Assembly: GCF_002028425.1 (NCBI RefSeq)
Contig: NZ_CP020042.1
Span: 5,741,560-5,805,559 of the forward strand
DNA from: Streptomyces katrae
GTDB taxonomy: Bacteria; Actinomycetota; Actinomycetes; Streptomycetales; Streptomycetaceae
Length of the DNA: 64,000 nt
Direction: 5' to 3'
Made by a program: the position numbers and the translations under genes. The notes under the pieces were generated by a model that searched no databases, was not told the DNA's origin, and was given only the letters and a program-made list of their open reading frames with translations. This document shows, in pieces, positions 8,068 through 16,578 of the stretch (its first letter is position 1; each line of letters starts with the position of its first letter).

Positions 8068-8778
8068 ATGCCGTACGAAGCACCCACCCACACCGTCGAG
8101 CGCTCCCTCCGTGCAACCACCGGCGCCAAGGTCATCGCCGGGGTCGACGAAGTCGGACGAGGGGCCTGGGCCGGTCCCGTCACCGTGTGTGCGGCGATCA
8201 CCGGTCTGCGCCGGCCTCCCGAGGGGCTCACCGACTCGAAACTCCTCACCCCCAGGCGGCGCGACGAGCTGTTCGACGTCTTGCAGGCCTGGGTCACCGC
8301 GCACGCCCTCGGCCACGCCTCCCCGGAGGAGATCGACGAGCTGGGGATGACGGCCGCGCTGCGGCTCGCGGCGGTGCGCGCACTGGACGCCCTCCCGGTG
8401 CGGCCGGACGCGGTGATCCTCGACGGCAAGCACGACTACCTCGGCCGGCCCTGGCAGGTCCGTACGGTGATCAAGGGTGACCAGTCCTGCATCGCGGTCG
8501 CGGCGGCCTCGGTGATCGCCAAGGTCCAGCGCGACCGGATGATGGCCGCGCTGGGCGAACCCGGCGACGGGCTGGAGGACTTCGCCTTCGGCGCCAATGC
8601 CGGCTACCCGTCGCCCGTGCACCGCGCCGCCCTGGAGGAGCGCGGCCCCACCGTGTACCACCGGCTCTCGTGGTCGTACCTCGACGCGCTCCCCCAATGG
8701 CGGCACTTGAAGAAGGTCCGCCGCAGCGAGGAGTCGATGGAGCTGGAAAACGGAGGCCAACTCGGCTTCGATTTCTGA
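8068..8778 (+). CDS. rnhB: Ribonuclease HII
   Basis: Cytosolic metal-dependent endonuclease that cuts the RNA strand of RNA:DNA hybrids and starts removal of single ribonucleotides from DNA. The family block [19 protein letters not shown] carries the first Asp-Glu pair; [11 protein letters not shown] holds the third acidic residue; [12 protein letters not shown] and [24 protein letters not shown] are typical of the C-terminal half. The 236 residues are normal. ATG 8068 is chosen over an upstream in-frame start because homology begins soon after it and a TACCCT box precedes it. A small helicase-tail-like gene follows after 59 bases and may be cotranscribed. Confidence 0.96.
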   Translation: MPYEAPTHTVERSLRATTGAKVIAGVDEVGRGAWAGPVTVCAAITGLRRPPEGLTDSKLLTPRRRDELFDVLQAWVTAHALGHASPEEIDELGMTAALRLAAVRALDALPVRPDAVILDGKHDYLGRPWQVRTVIKGDQSCIAVAAASVIAKVQRDRMMAALGEPGDGLEDFAFGANAGYPSPVHRAALEERGPTVYHRLSWSYLDALPQWRHLKKVRRSEESMELENGGQLGFDF

Positions 8779-8837
8779 TCGCACCCACGTGCCACCCACC
8801 GGTACGTTTCGTACCGGTGTTTGATAGACATCAACTC

Positions 8838-9470
8838 ATGCCTCTCACCCCCGCCATCGAGGAGCCTCAGATTCACGAGAGTGCCCAGGGTCCCCGCGTC
8901 ACGCCGGCCGCGAGCCGCACCGCGCAGACCCCCCGCCCCGTACCTGGTCCGCGTCCCGCCGCCGTACCCCGGCCCGGGCGCCCCGGTCCCGTCCGCCCGG
9001 CCCCGCCCGCGCAGCGCGCGGGACAGGCCACCTCCGGACCCGTTCCCGCAGCCCCCGCCGCGCCGTCCGTCTCGGCCGCGGTGCCGCAGGTCCAGCTGAT
9101 CCCGGCCTCGGCCGAGGGTGCCCTGGACGCGGCCGAGGAGGCCGTGGACCTGCTGCTCGACACCGGGCGCGCGCCCGGTGACATCCTGGTGATCACCACT
9201 GGCGACCCGCACCCGTGGGCCGCGCACGAACTGTCCTTCGGCGAGGCCTCCTACTGGGCCCAGCACGACGCCGGGGACGACGTCTTCTATGCGGACGCGG
9301 CGGACGTGCAGCGTGCTGCCGGGCGTCCCGTCGTGGTCTTCGCGGCCAACGGCGGGCCGGACGGAACGACCGCCACCGCACTGCCGGTCGCGCTCGCGCG
9401 GGCGGGTGCCCTGCTCGTCGTCTGCGGTGACGTGAAGCAGATCAACTCCGTGCTGGGCGCGGGCGTCTGA
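8838..9470 (+). CDS. Hypothetical protein with a helicase-C-terminus-like domain
   Basis: A 210-residue protein in two parts: residues 1 to about 85 are Pro/Ala/Arg-rich low-complexity sequence, and about 90-210 form a compact domain. That domain (ASAEGALDAAEEAVDLLLD, then GDILVITTGDPHPW, DVFYADAADVQ, PVVVFAANGG and ALLVVCGDVKQ) resembles the last part of the UvrD/RecD-like helicase fold. Walker A and B motifs and the motif VI arginine finger are absent (LARAG where helicases have a TRAR-like motif), so it cannot be an active helicase. The resemblance is by eye only. It follows rnhB by 59 bases on the same strand. Function is unknown. Confidence 0.7.
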   Translation: MPLTPAIEEPQIHESAQGPRVTPAASRTAQTPRPVPGPRPAAVPRPGRPGPVRPAPPAQRAGQATSGPVPAAPAAPSVSAAVPQVQLIPASAEGALDAAEEAVDLLLDTGRAPGDILVITTGDPHPWAAHELSFGEASYWAQHDAGDDVFYADAADVQRAAGRPVVVFAANGGPDGTTATALPVALARAGALLVVCGDVKQINSVLGAGV

Positions 9471-9641
9471 CGCTCCCTCTCCCACACACGGGCGAGGGGC
9501 GGGGCGGCCGGCCCCGCTGAGGTCCGAGGCCCGACCAGCCGTACCCCCTTCCGCGGGAGTGCGGCCGTGCGGGCCTGGGCCCCGTCCCGGCGGACCGGCG
9601 CCCAGGGGGCGTCGCGACGCCGCGGAGATCTGTCAGACCCC

Positions 9642-10268
9642 CTAGCGGGCGGCCGCCCGGCGCAGCGGCTCCACGATCCCGCCTGCGGTGCTCAGGGGCA
9701 GTGAGGCGATCTCGGTCATGGAGCCGAGCCGCTCGGGCCGGGACTCCGAGCTCGGGTGCCGTCCACCACGGCCTTCGCCCAGCACCTGCCAGCCCCCGCG
9801 GGTCAGCGTGATGTACGCGCCGCAGCGCAGCCCGTGCAGGGTGCAGGCGTCCCGCAGGCCCCACATCCAGGCCCCGTCCTCCTCGGTCCACCGTTCGTCG
9901 CCGTCACGGCAGTACATGAGCACGGCCGTCCGGACCGGGGTCCGCCGCCGCAGGTCGTGCGGGATGACCCGGCGCAGCCGGGACAGCAGGGCGTTGCGGT
10001 ACTCCCAGCCGTCCGCCGACGCCGAGCGCTGCACGAACGAGGCGCTGGCGACCAGTCGTTCCTCCGGGCCGAGCACGGCTATGACGGCGGTGGACGGCAC
10101 CGGGCTGTGCCGGGAGTGCAGGCCGCTGACCACCTCACGCGGGTTGCGCAGCAGGGGAACTCCTGCGGCGGTCCATTCGGAGGGTTCGAGCAGTCGGCCG
10201 TGCCGACTGGCGCCACCGGTGGCCGTTGTCAAGGACGCGGTCGCGGGCGGGGCGAATCCGAAGGTCAC
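9642..10268 (-). CDS. Conserved hypothetical protein
   Basis: A 208-residue soluble protein not recognised as a named family. Notable segments are HSRHSPVPSTAVIAVLGPEERLVASASF, shown here only in part as a feature, then LMYCRDGDERWTEEDGAWMW and GAYITLTRGGWQVLGEGR. The GTG at 10268 is preferred to the upstream ATG at 10463 because GGGAGGA stands just before it and the extra N-terminal residues have no clear character. It sits alone between the rnhB pair and recQ, on the recQ strand, about 215 bases downstream of recQ. No catalytic motif is evident and no function is proposed. Confidence 0.65.
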   Translation of the reverse strand: MTFGFAPPATASLTTATGGASRHGRLLEPSEWTAAGVPLLRNPREVVSGLHSRHSPVPSTAVIAVLGPEERLVASASFVQRSASADGWEYRNALLSRLRRVIPHDLRRRTPVRTAVLMYCRDGDERWTEEDGAWMWGLRDACTLHGLRCGAYITLTRGGWQVLGEGRGGRHPSSESRPERLGSMTEIASLPLSTAGGIVEPLRRAAAR

Positions 10269-10483
10269 GGTCCTCCCTTCGGGTACACGCCCGCGAACGG
10301 GCACGGCTGAGGTGTGGGCGCGCCACAGCGCGGCCCAGGAGAGTGCCGACGAGCCGAGCGGGAGCACTCCGATTCTCGCGTGGCCCGCGAGGATGGGGCA
10401 ATGAGCATTTGAGGACGCGGACCGGAATTCGCCGGTATGCCGTTCATATCCTTGCCCCGCCACGCCGGAGTCGACTCATTCCG

Positions 10484-12643
10484 CTACGGCTGGAGCGCGA
10501 GCACCAGCGGAAACACCCCCCTCACCCCCGCTCGCCGCAGCAGCCGGGCGGCCACTGCGAGGGTCCAGCCGCTCTCCGCGCGGTCGTCGACGAGGAACAC
10601 CGGACCAGGGACCTCGGCCAGGCTCGCCGCCAGGGCTGGCGGCACGGTCAAGGCCTGGTGGAGTCCCCGGACCCGCTGGGCGCTGTTCGAGGACGGGAGC
10701 CCGAACTCCGGTGCCTGGTCGGTGTACTCCAGGGCTCCGAGCATCGGAATCCGTCCGACCTCCGCGATCCGCGCGGCCAGCGAGCCGACCAGTTGCGGGC
10801 GGCTGCGCGAGGGCAGCGAGACCACTCCCACGGGCCGGGCAGGGGCGTCCTCGGCCCCGGAGGCCCAGCCGCCCGGCCCCCGCGCCCAGTCGGCCAGAAC
10901 GGCCACCACGGCCTGTGCCACATCGTCCGGAACCGGCTGGTCGGGTGCCTGGGGGGCCAGCATCGGTCGCAGCCGGTTGCCCCAGCCGATGTCGGACAGC
11001 CTGCCCAGAGCCCGGCCCGGTGCCGCCTGTTCGTCGGCCGGGATCCGGCCCTTGAGGTCCACACCCACCGCCGCGAGGCCGGTCGGCCACATCCGGCGCG
11101 GTTCCAATTCCACCCCGGGGCGGCCCAGTTCCCCCCGGGCGGTGTCCAGCGAGGCGGAGGAGACCTCCGCGGTGAAGCGGGCGCCGGCGCAGTTGTCGCA
11201 GCGGCCGCAGGGGGCGGCCTCCTCGTCGTCGAGCTGCCGGCGCAGGAACTCCATCCGGCACCCCGTGGACGCGGCGTAGTCGCGCATCGCCTGCTGCTCG
11301 GCCGACCGCTGCCGGGCGACCCACGCGTACCTCTCGGCGTCGTACACCCAGGGCTCGCCCGTCGCGGTCCAGCCGCCCTTGACCCGATGGACCGCGCCGT
11401 CCACGTCCAGCACCTTGAGCATCGACTCCAGCCGGGTCCGGCGCAGGTCGACCAGCGGCTCCAGGGCCGGCAGCGACAGGGCCCGGCCGGCCTGCGCCAG
11501 GACGTCCAGGGTGCGGCGCACCTGTTCCTCCGGGGGGAACGCCACCGACGCGAAGTACTGCCAGATCGCCTCGTCCTCGCGCCCGGGGAGCAGCAGTACC
11601 TCGGCGTGCTCGACGCCGCGGCCGGCGCGGCCGACCTGCTGGTAGTAGGCGATGGGGGAGGAGGGCGAGCCCAGGTGCACCACGAAGCCCAGGTCGGGCT
11701 TGTCGAAGCCCATGCCGAGGGCAGAGGTGGCCACCAGGGCCTTGACCCGGTTCGCCTGGAGATCGTTCTCGGCCTGCTCGCGGTCGGCGTTCTCGGTCTT
11801 GCCGGTGTACGAGGAAACCGTGTGCCCCCGGTGGCGCAGGTAGGCGGTGACCTCCTCGGCGGCGGCCACCGTCAGGGTGTAGACGATGCCGGAGCCCGGC
11901 AGGTCACCGAGGTGGTCGGCGAGCCACGCCAGCCGGTGTGCGGCGTCGGGCAGGGTCACCACGGCCAGGCTCAGGCTCTCGCGGTCCAGGGGGCCGCGCA
12001 GCACCAGGGCGTCCGTGCCCGCCCCGGTGCCGAGCTGTTCGGCCACGTCGGCCGTCACCCGGGCGTTGGCGGTGGCCGTCGTCGCCAGGACCGGGACGCC
12101 CGGGGGGAGGTCCGCCAGCATCGTGCGCAGCCGGCGGTAGTCGGGGCGGAAGTCGTGCCCCCAGTCCGAGATGCAGTGGGCCTCGTCGACGACGAGCAGG
12201 CCCGTGGCGGCGGACAGCTTGGGCAGGACCTGGTCGCGGAACTCGGGGTTGTTGAGGCGCTCCGGGCTGACCAGCAGGACGTCGACCTCGCCCGCCGCGA
12301 CCTCGGCCTGGATGCCCTCCCACTCCTCCGGGTTGGCGGAGTTGATGGTGCGGGCGTGGATGCCGGCGCGGGCGGCGGCCTCGACCTGATTGCGCATCAG
12401 CGCGAGCAGCGGGGAGACGATCACGGTCGGTCCGGCACCGGCCGCCCTCAGCAGGGAGGTGGCGACGAAATAGACCGCGGACTTGCCCCAGCCCGTACGC
12501 TGCACGACCAGGGCCCGCCGCTTGTGCGCGACGAGGGCCTCGATCGCCCGCCACTGGTCCTCGCGCAGCCGCGCGGTGCCCGTGGGGTCGCCCACGAGGC
12601 GGGCGAGTACGGAATCGGCGGAGGACCTCAGGTCTGCGTTCAT
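10484..12643 (-). CDS. recQ: RecQ-family ATP-dependent DNA helicase with a phosphoribosyltransferase-like tail
   Basis: Superfamily 2 3'-5' DNA helicase for repair and recombination. Walker A appears as RTGWGKSAVYF, motif II as VVDEAHCISDWGHDFR (RecQ aromatic loop), motif III as ATTATA and motif VI as QQVGRAGRG. Cysteines of the zinc-binding domain are in CRMEFLRRQ and PCGRCDNC. No HRDC domain is seen. Instead the last ~200 residues end with VFLVDDRAESGWTLAVAARLLR, like a PRPP-binding loop of phosphoribosyltransferases. ATG 12643 is chosen since NADLR begins the likely conserved part; 12652 and 12673 are possible. It is divergent from the DUF4192 gene across two DnaA-box-like sites. Confidence 0.9.
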   Translation of the reverse strand: MNADLRSSADSVLARLVGDPTGTARLREDQWRAIEALVAHKRRALVVQRTGWGKSAVYFVATSLLRAAGAGPTVIVSPLLALMRNQVEAAARAGIHARTINSANPEEWEGIQAEVAAGEVDVLLVSPERLNNPEFRDQVLPKLSAATGLLVVDEAHCISDWGHDFRPDYRRLRTMLADLPPGVPVLATTATANARVTADVAEQLGTGAGTDALVLRGPLDRESLSLAVVTLPDAAHRLAWLADHLGDLPGSGIVYTLTVAAAEEVTAYLRHRGHTVSSYTGKTENADREQAENDLQANRVKALVATSALGMGFDKPDLGFVVHLGSPSSPIAYYQQVGRAGRGVEHAEVLLLPGREDEAIWQYFASVAFPPEEQVRRTLDVLAQAGRALSLPALEPLVDLRRTRLESMLKVLDVDGAVHRVKGGWTATGEPWVYDAERYAWVARQRSAEQQAMRDYAASTGCRMEFLRRQLDDEEAAPCGRCDNCAGARFTAEVSSASLDTARGELGRPGVELEPRRMWPTGLAAVGVDLKGRIPADEQAAPGRALGRLSDIGWGNRLRPMLAPQAPDQPVPDDVAQAVVAVLADWARGPGGWASGAEDAPARPVGVVSLPSRSRPQLVGSLAARIAEVGRIPMLGALEYTDQAPEFGLPSSNSAQRVRGLHQALTVPPALAASLAEVPGPVFLVDDRAESGWTLAVAARLLRRAGVRGVFPLVLALQP

Positions 12644-12693
12644 GCCCCCCATGCAACCCGATGCCTCTGACATCGCGCCAATGCGGACTCCCG

Positions 12694-12738
12694 CCTGTGG
12701 ATGTTGAAGGCTGGACGAGCGGGCGGGTTATCCACAGG
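12694..12738. promoter_or_regulatory. Pair of DnaA-box-like sequences in inverted orientation
   Basis: TTATCCACA (12728-12736) is a perfect classical DnaA box. With its GG tail it forms a 9-bp inverted repeat with CCTGTGGAT (12694-12702), 27 bp away, which matches the box at all but the first base or two. Both lie in the divergent recQ/DUF4192 promoter region. They may be DnaA sites or the half-sites of another regulator. Confidence 0.4.
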
Positions 12739-12775
12739 GGTTTCCGGATCGGATCACGCACGGGACCGTCGGGTC

Positions 12776-14038
12776 ATGACGACGAACCACGAATCACGCA
12801 GCCCGTCCGGCCGGCCGTCCATCAGCCCCGCCGGAGCCCCCACCGAACCCCAGATCACCCTGCGCAGTCCGGCCGAACTGGCCGACGCCCTGCCCTACAT
12901 GCTCGGCTTCCACCCCACCGACTCCCTCGTGATGGTCTCCGTCCACGGCGCGTGCGGCCGCTTCGGCGGCCGGCTCCGGGTGGGGATCCCCACCGCCCCC
13001 GCCGAGTGGGAGGACACCGCCCGCCAGGTCGCCGACTGCCTGATCAAGGGTGGCGAACGGCGCGGGGACAAGCCCGACGGCATCGTGGTCTTCCTCTGCC
13101 AGGACCCGGTCGGCGGCGAGAGCGGGCAGCGGGTCATGACCCGGCTGCGGCCGCTGGCCCAGCGGCTCCGGACGGCCTGCGGCGCGCTGGACGTCCCGGT
13201 CCTGGAGGCCCTGTGCCTCTCCGGCGGCCGCTACTGGTCGTACGTGTGCCCCGAGGGCGCCTGCTGCCCCGCCGAAGGGACCCCGCTGGCGCCGTCCGGT
13301 ACCTCGGTGATGGCCGCGGCGGCCACCTTCGCCGGTCTCCAGGTCCGCGGCTCCCTCAAGGAGATCGAGAAGCGGATGGCACCGCTCGGCGGGGCCTGGG
13401 CCACCGAGCAGGAGGAGGCCCTGGAGCGGGCCGCCGTGGACCTCGTGCCGAGGATCCTCGACGGGGAGACCCGCGAGGAGGTCGGCGCGCAGACCCTCGA
13501 TCTGGCCCGCACCCTCCTGCGCAGGCTGACCCTCGCCCCGCCCGCCGAGGGCGGGCCCGGAGCGGACGACTGGGACGACGCGCTGCTGGGCCACGACGAG
13601 GCCGCCGCCGTGATCCTCGGGCTCCAGGACCGGGCGATCCGCGACATCGCCGCCGAGTGGATGGAGGGCGACGAGGCCGCCCCCGCCCTGCGCCTGTGGC
13701 GGGCCCTGGCCCGCCGCTGCGTCGGCGCCTACGGGGAGCACGCGGCGGCCCCGCTCACCCTGGCGGGCTGGGTCTCCTGGTCCAGCGGGGACGAGCCGAC
13801 CGCCCGGATCGCCCTCGGACTGGCCCTGCGGGCCGACGCCGAGTACCGGTTCGCCCAGCTGCTCCACCACGCCTGCAACGAGGGCATCGACCCCGAGGGG
13901 CTGCGGGAGTGCCTGCGGGAGGAACGCAGGCGCCGCGAACCCCGCCGCAAGCGCAACGCCGCCACCAGGCGCCCGCCCGGCCGCCGGGACGGACAGCGCC
14001 GCCGTCCGTCCCGCCGCGCCGAGGGGAACGGGCAGTGA
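12776..14038 (+). CDS. DUF4192 domain-containing protein
   Basis: A 420-residue cytosolic protein of the actinobacterial DUF4192 family, recognised from LRSPAELADALPYMLGFHPTDSLVMV (partial motif), the mid-region CLSGGRYWSYVC and the C-terminal LADAEYRFAQLL-like segment (here LRADAEYRFAQLL). The last ~50 residues are Arg-rich and disordered. Family function is not established. ATG 12776 opens after a Ser/Pro-rich leader; no strong ribosome binding site is seen. The gene is divergent from recQ, and its TGA overlaps a GTG (14035) that could start the following gene, so the two are probably in one operon. Confidence 0.85.
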   Translation: MTTNHESRSPSGRPSISPAGAPTEPQITLRSPAELADALPYMLGFHPTDSLVMVSVHGACGRFGGRLRVGIPTAPAEWEDTARQVADCLIKGGERRGDKPDGIVVFLCQDPVGGESGQRVMTRLRPLAQRLRTACGALDVPVLEALCLSGGRYWSYVCPEGACCPAEGTPLAPSGTSVMAAAATFAGLQVRGSLKEIEKRMAPLGGAWATEQEEALERAAVDLVPRILDGETREEVGAQTLDLARTLLRRLTLAPPAEGGPGADDWDDALLGHDEAAAVILGLQDRAIRDIAAEWMEGDEAAPALRLWRALARRCVGAYGEHAAAPLTLAGWVSWSSGDEPTARIALGLALRADAEYRFAQLLHHACNEGIDPEGLRECLREERRRREPRRKRNAATRRPPGRRDGQRRRPSRRAEGNGQ

Positions 14039-14250
14039 GCGCCCGTCAGGCGCCCCTGCCGGGCCGCCTCTCGCGACGGCTGTGGAGCGCGGCGGCCGGC
14101 TCCGCGCACCGTCCGCGCGCCACCCGCTGCGGGCCGCCGCCACCGCGGGCCGTGACCCGGGCGGGGGCGGGGGCGTTCAGCCGGTGGGCGGTGGGGGTCC
14201 GGCCGCGCCGCCGCCCAGCCGAACCGGCCGGAGCGCAGACAAGGCGGCAC

Positions 14251-16461
14251 ATGGCTCCCCCCGCACCCGAAACCGGCCCGACCGGAACCACACCCGCTTC
14301 CCGCCCACCGGTGTTCGCACCCGGGCCCCCGCCCCCGGCGGGCTCCTACCCACCAGGGGCTCCGCCCGGGACGGCGCCTGCCACCGGCTCGCGCCCGGCC
14401 GTGCCCCCGCCCGGGACCGTCCCCGGGCGCGACGTCTCCGCACCGGGGTCCCTGCCGGCGCGCGCCTCCGCTTCCGGGGCCCGGCCGCCGGGGCAGCCCA
14501 CCGGGGCGGGCGGCGGGCGGCGGGCCGAATTGCCTCCGGTACACGGCGCCGTCATCTGCGTCGCCGCCCCCTGCCTGGTCATCTCGCCCGAGCACGGTCA
14601 GCTGACCGGGCGGGGCATCGAGGGGATCTACCGGTCCGGGCGCCGGCTGCTGTCCCGCTGCGTCCTGCGCGTCGCCGGACAGGACCCCGTCGCCGTCCAG
14701 GGGCGGAGCCTCGGGGCCGACCGGGCGGCCTTCACCGCCACCGTGCGCACCGGGGTGGAACCCGGCCCCGACCCCGACATCAGCGTCGAGCGGGTCCGGT
14801 ACGCCGACGGCACCGAGCGCATCACCGTACGCAGCTTCGCCGCACGGCCACTGCGCCTGCCGGTGGAGGTCTCCCTGGGCACGGACCTGGCCGAACTGGC
14901 CGCGGTGGCGGCCGGCCGGGCCGGGCCCGAGCTCACCGCCGCGGTGCACGCGGCCGGGCTGCGCTGGAGCACGGAGGAGGCCCTCGCCGTCACCACCGCC
15001 GAACCGGCCCCCGACGACGCCCTCGCCACCGCCGGACTGCTGCGCTGGCAGCTCGAACTGGGACCGGGCGAATCCCGCAGCATCGAGCTGCGGACCAGCC
15101 GGGAACGCACCCCGCGGGCCCCCGCCGGACAGGTCGCGAACCCGCTCGCCGACGCCCGCGCCGAGGGCGACGACCCGAGGACCGAGGCATGGCTCAGAAC
15201 CAGCGTCGAAGACCTGCGGGCACTGCTGCTGAGGGACCCCGCGGAGCCCGGTGACGCCTTCGCGGCGGCCGGAGTGCCCTGGCGGCTCGGGCTGGCTCCG
15301 GCCGAGTCGCTGTGGGCCGCCCGGATGGCACTGCCCCTCGGCACCGGGCTTGCCGCCGCCACCCTGCGGACACTGGCCCGCAGCCAGACACCCGGCCGCG
15401 GCCCCGGGGGCGGCATGATCCCGGGCCCGCTGCGTGCCGCCGGACCGCAGCTGCCGCCCGGCTGCACCGGCACCGAGGCCACCCTCGGCTTCCCGGCGGT
15501 GCTCGCCGAGGCCCGCCGGTGGGGGCTGCCCGAGGAGGAGGTGGCCCGCCTCCTGCCGGCCGCCGAGCGCTGCCTGGACTGGCTGCGCCGGGCGCTCGGC
15601 GAGGACGGCTTCCTGGCCGACCCCGACCCGGGGCCGCGCCGCTGCGAGACCCAGGCCCACGCCCACCGGGCCGCGCTGCTCGGTGCGGATCTGCTCGAAG
15701 GGTGCGGGCGGGCCGGAGCCGCCGAGTGGCGGGAATGGGCGGCCGCCCTGAGGGAGAGGTTCCTGGACCGGTTCTGGATCGACGGCCCGGACGGGGGCCG
15801 CCCCGCCGCCGCCCTGCATCCCGACGGCCGGCCGCTGCCCCGGCTGACCGGGGCGGCCGCGCACCTGCTGGACACCGGCCTGCTGGGCGGCGGCCGCCTC
15901 GCGCCCGGCCTGCTGGACCGCATCCGCACCGAACAGCTCGCCCGGCTGCTCGGGGCCCCGGCCATGGATTCCGGATGGGGGCTGCGGAGCATGGCGGCCC
16001 GGGAGCCGGGCCACAACCCCTTCGGCCACCGCTCGGGCGCGGTCCGGGCGCACGAGAGCGCCATCGCGGTGGCCGGACTGGCCCAGGCCGGATACGAGAA
16101 GGAGGCCGCGGGCCTGCTGCGGGGCCTGCTGGACGCCGCAGAGGTCTTCGGATACCGGCTGCCGGAGATGTACGCCGCCGAGCAGCGCACCGCCGGAAGC
16201 GCCCCGCTCCCGCATCCGGCGGCCTGCCGGCCGGCGGCCGTGGCCGCCGCCGCGGGGATCCACGCCCTCACCGCCCTCGCGGGCATCCGCCCGGACGCCC
16301 CCGCGAGAACGGTCGCGGTCACCCCGCGCGCGGGCGCCCCCCTCGGCGCCCTGCGGCTGGCAGGGCTGCGGGTGGCGGGGGAGCCGTTCACCGTCCGGAT
16401 CAGCCGTCTCGGCGTCGGCATGGTGGAGGAGGCCGCCGATGAGCTCCAACTGGGAGGGTGA
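14251..16461 (+). CDS. Glycogen debranching N-terminal domain protein (amylo-1,6-glucosidase-like)
   Basis: A 736-residue protein with a Pro-rich N-terminus (to about residue 95), then a glycogen-debranching N-terminal-type beta domain (VISPEHGQLTGRGIEGIYRSGRR region, named by key words only) and a C-terminal alpha/alpha-barrel like GH15/GH63 enzymes (SLWAARMALPLG, DSGWGLRSMA, NPFGHRSGAVRAHESAIAVAGL). It probably acts on alpha-glucans or similar oligosaccharides; the substrate is unknown. AAGGCGG precedes ATG 14251. GTG 14035 is an alternative: it overlaps the stop of the DUF4192 gene (GTGA) behind GAGGGG and would add 72 Arg/Pro-rich residues. No signal peptide is seen. Confidence 0.85.
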   Translation: MAPPAPETGPTGTTPASRPPVFAPGPPPPAGSYPPGAPPGTAPATGSRPAVPPPGTVPGRDVSAPGSLPARASASGARPPGQPTGAGGGRRAELPPVHGAVICVAAPCLVISPEHGQLTGRGIEGIYRSGRRLLSRCVLRVAGQDPVAVQGRSLGADRAAFTATVRTGVEPGPDPDISVERVRYADGTERITVRSFAARPLRLPVEVSLGTDLAELAAVAAGRAGPELTAAVHAAGLRWSTEEALAVTTAEPAPDDALATAGLLRWQLELGPGESRSIELRTSRERTPRAPAGQVANPLADARAEGDDPRTEAWLRTSVEDLRALLLRDPAEPGDAFAAAGVPWRLGLAPAESLWAARMALPLGTGLAAATLRTLARSQTPGRGPGGGMIPGPLRAAGPQLPPGCTGTEATLGFPAVLAEARRWGLPEEEVARLLPAAERCLDWLRRALGEDGFLADPDPGPRRCETQAHAHRAALLGADLLEGCGRAGAAEWREWAAALRERFLDRFWIDGPDGGRPAAALHPDGRPLPRLTGAAAHLLDTGLLGGGRLAPGLLDRIRTEQLARLLGAPAMDSGWGLRSMAAREPGHNPFGHRSGAVRAHESAIAVAGLAQAGYEKEAAGLLRGLLDAAEVFGYRLPEMYAAEQRTAGSAPLPHPAACRPAAVAAAAGIHALTALAGIRPDAPARTVAVTPRAGAPLGALRLAGLRVAGEPFTVRISRLGVGMVEEAADELQLGG

Positions 16462-16547
16462 GAGGCCGCCCGGGCGGCGCGCCCGCCTGATCGCGAGGAT
16501 GCGGACTGGGTTCCAGATCACCGTCCTCGGGATCACGAAAGCGCTGT

Positions 16548-16568
16548 TTATCGTCAGGCAGACGACTA
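16548..16568. promoter_or_regulatory. Operator-like palindrome over the NUDIX regulator promoter
   Basis: TCGTC (16551-16555) and GACGA (16561-16565) are separated by AGGCA; adding three flanking bases each side gives 6 of 8 matched arm positions. It overlaps the -10 box at 16567 and fits autorepression by an NrtR-type protein. Confidence 0.5.
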
Positions 16569-16572
16569 TGAT
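16567..16572 (+). promoter_or_regulatory. -10 box TATGAT of a leaderless gene
   Basis: TATGAT lies 6 nt before ATG 16579. There is no Shine-Dalgarno sequence. The box adjoins the palindrome at 16548-16568. Confidence 0.55.
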
Positions 16573-16578
16573 CGCGGC

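Noticed and set aside
12661..14250. Upstream extension of the debranching-like frame through the DUF4192 gene
   Set aside because: Only a frame artefact; the frame contains Arg-rich nonsense over the DUF4192 gene. The alternative GTG at 14035 is kept as a possible start.
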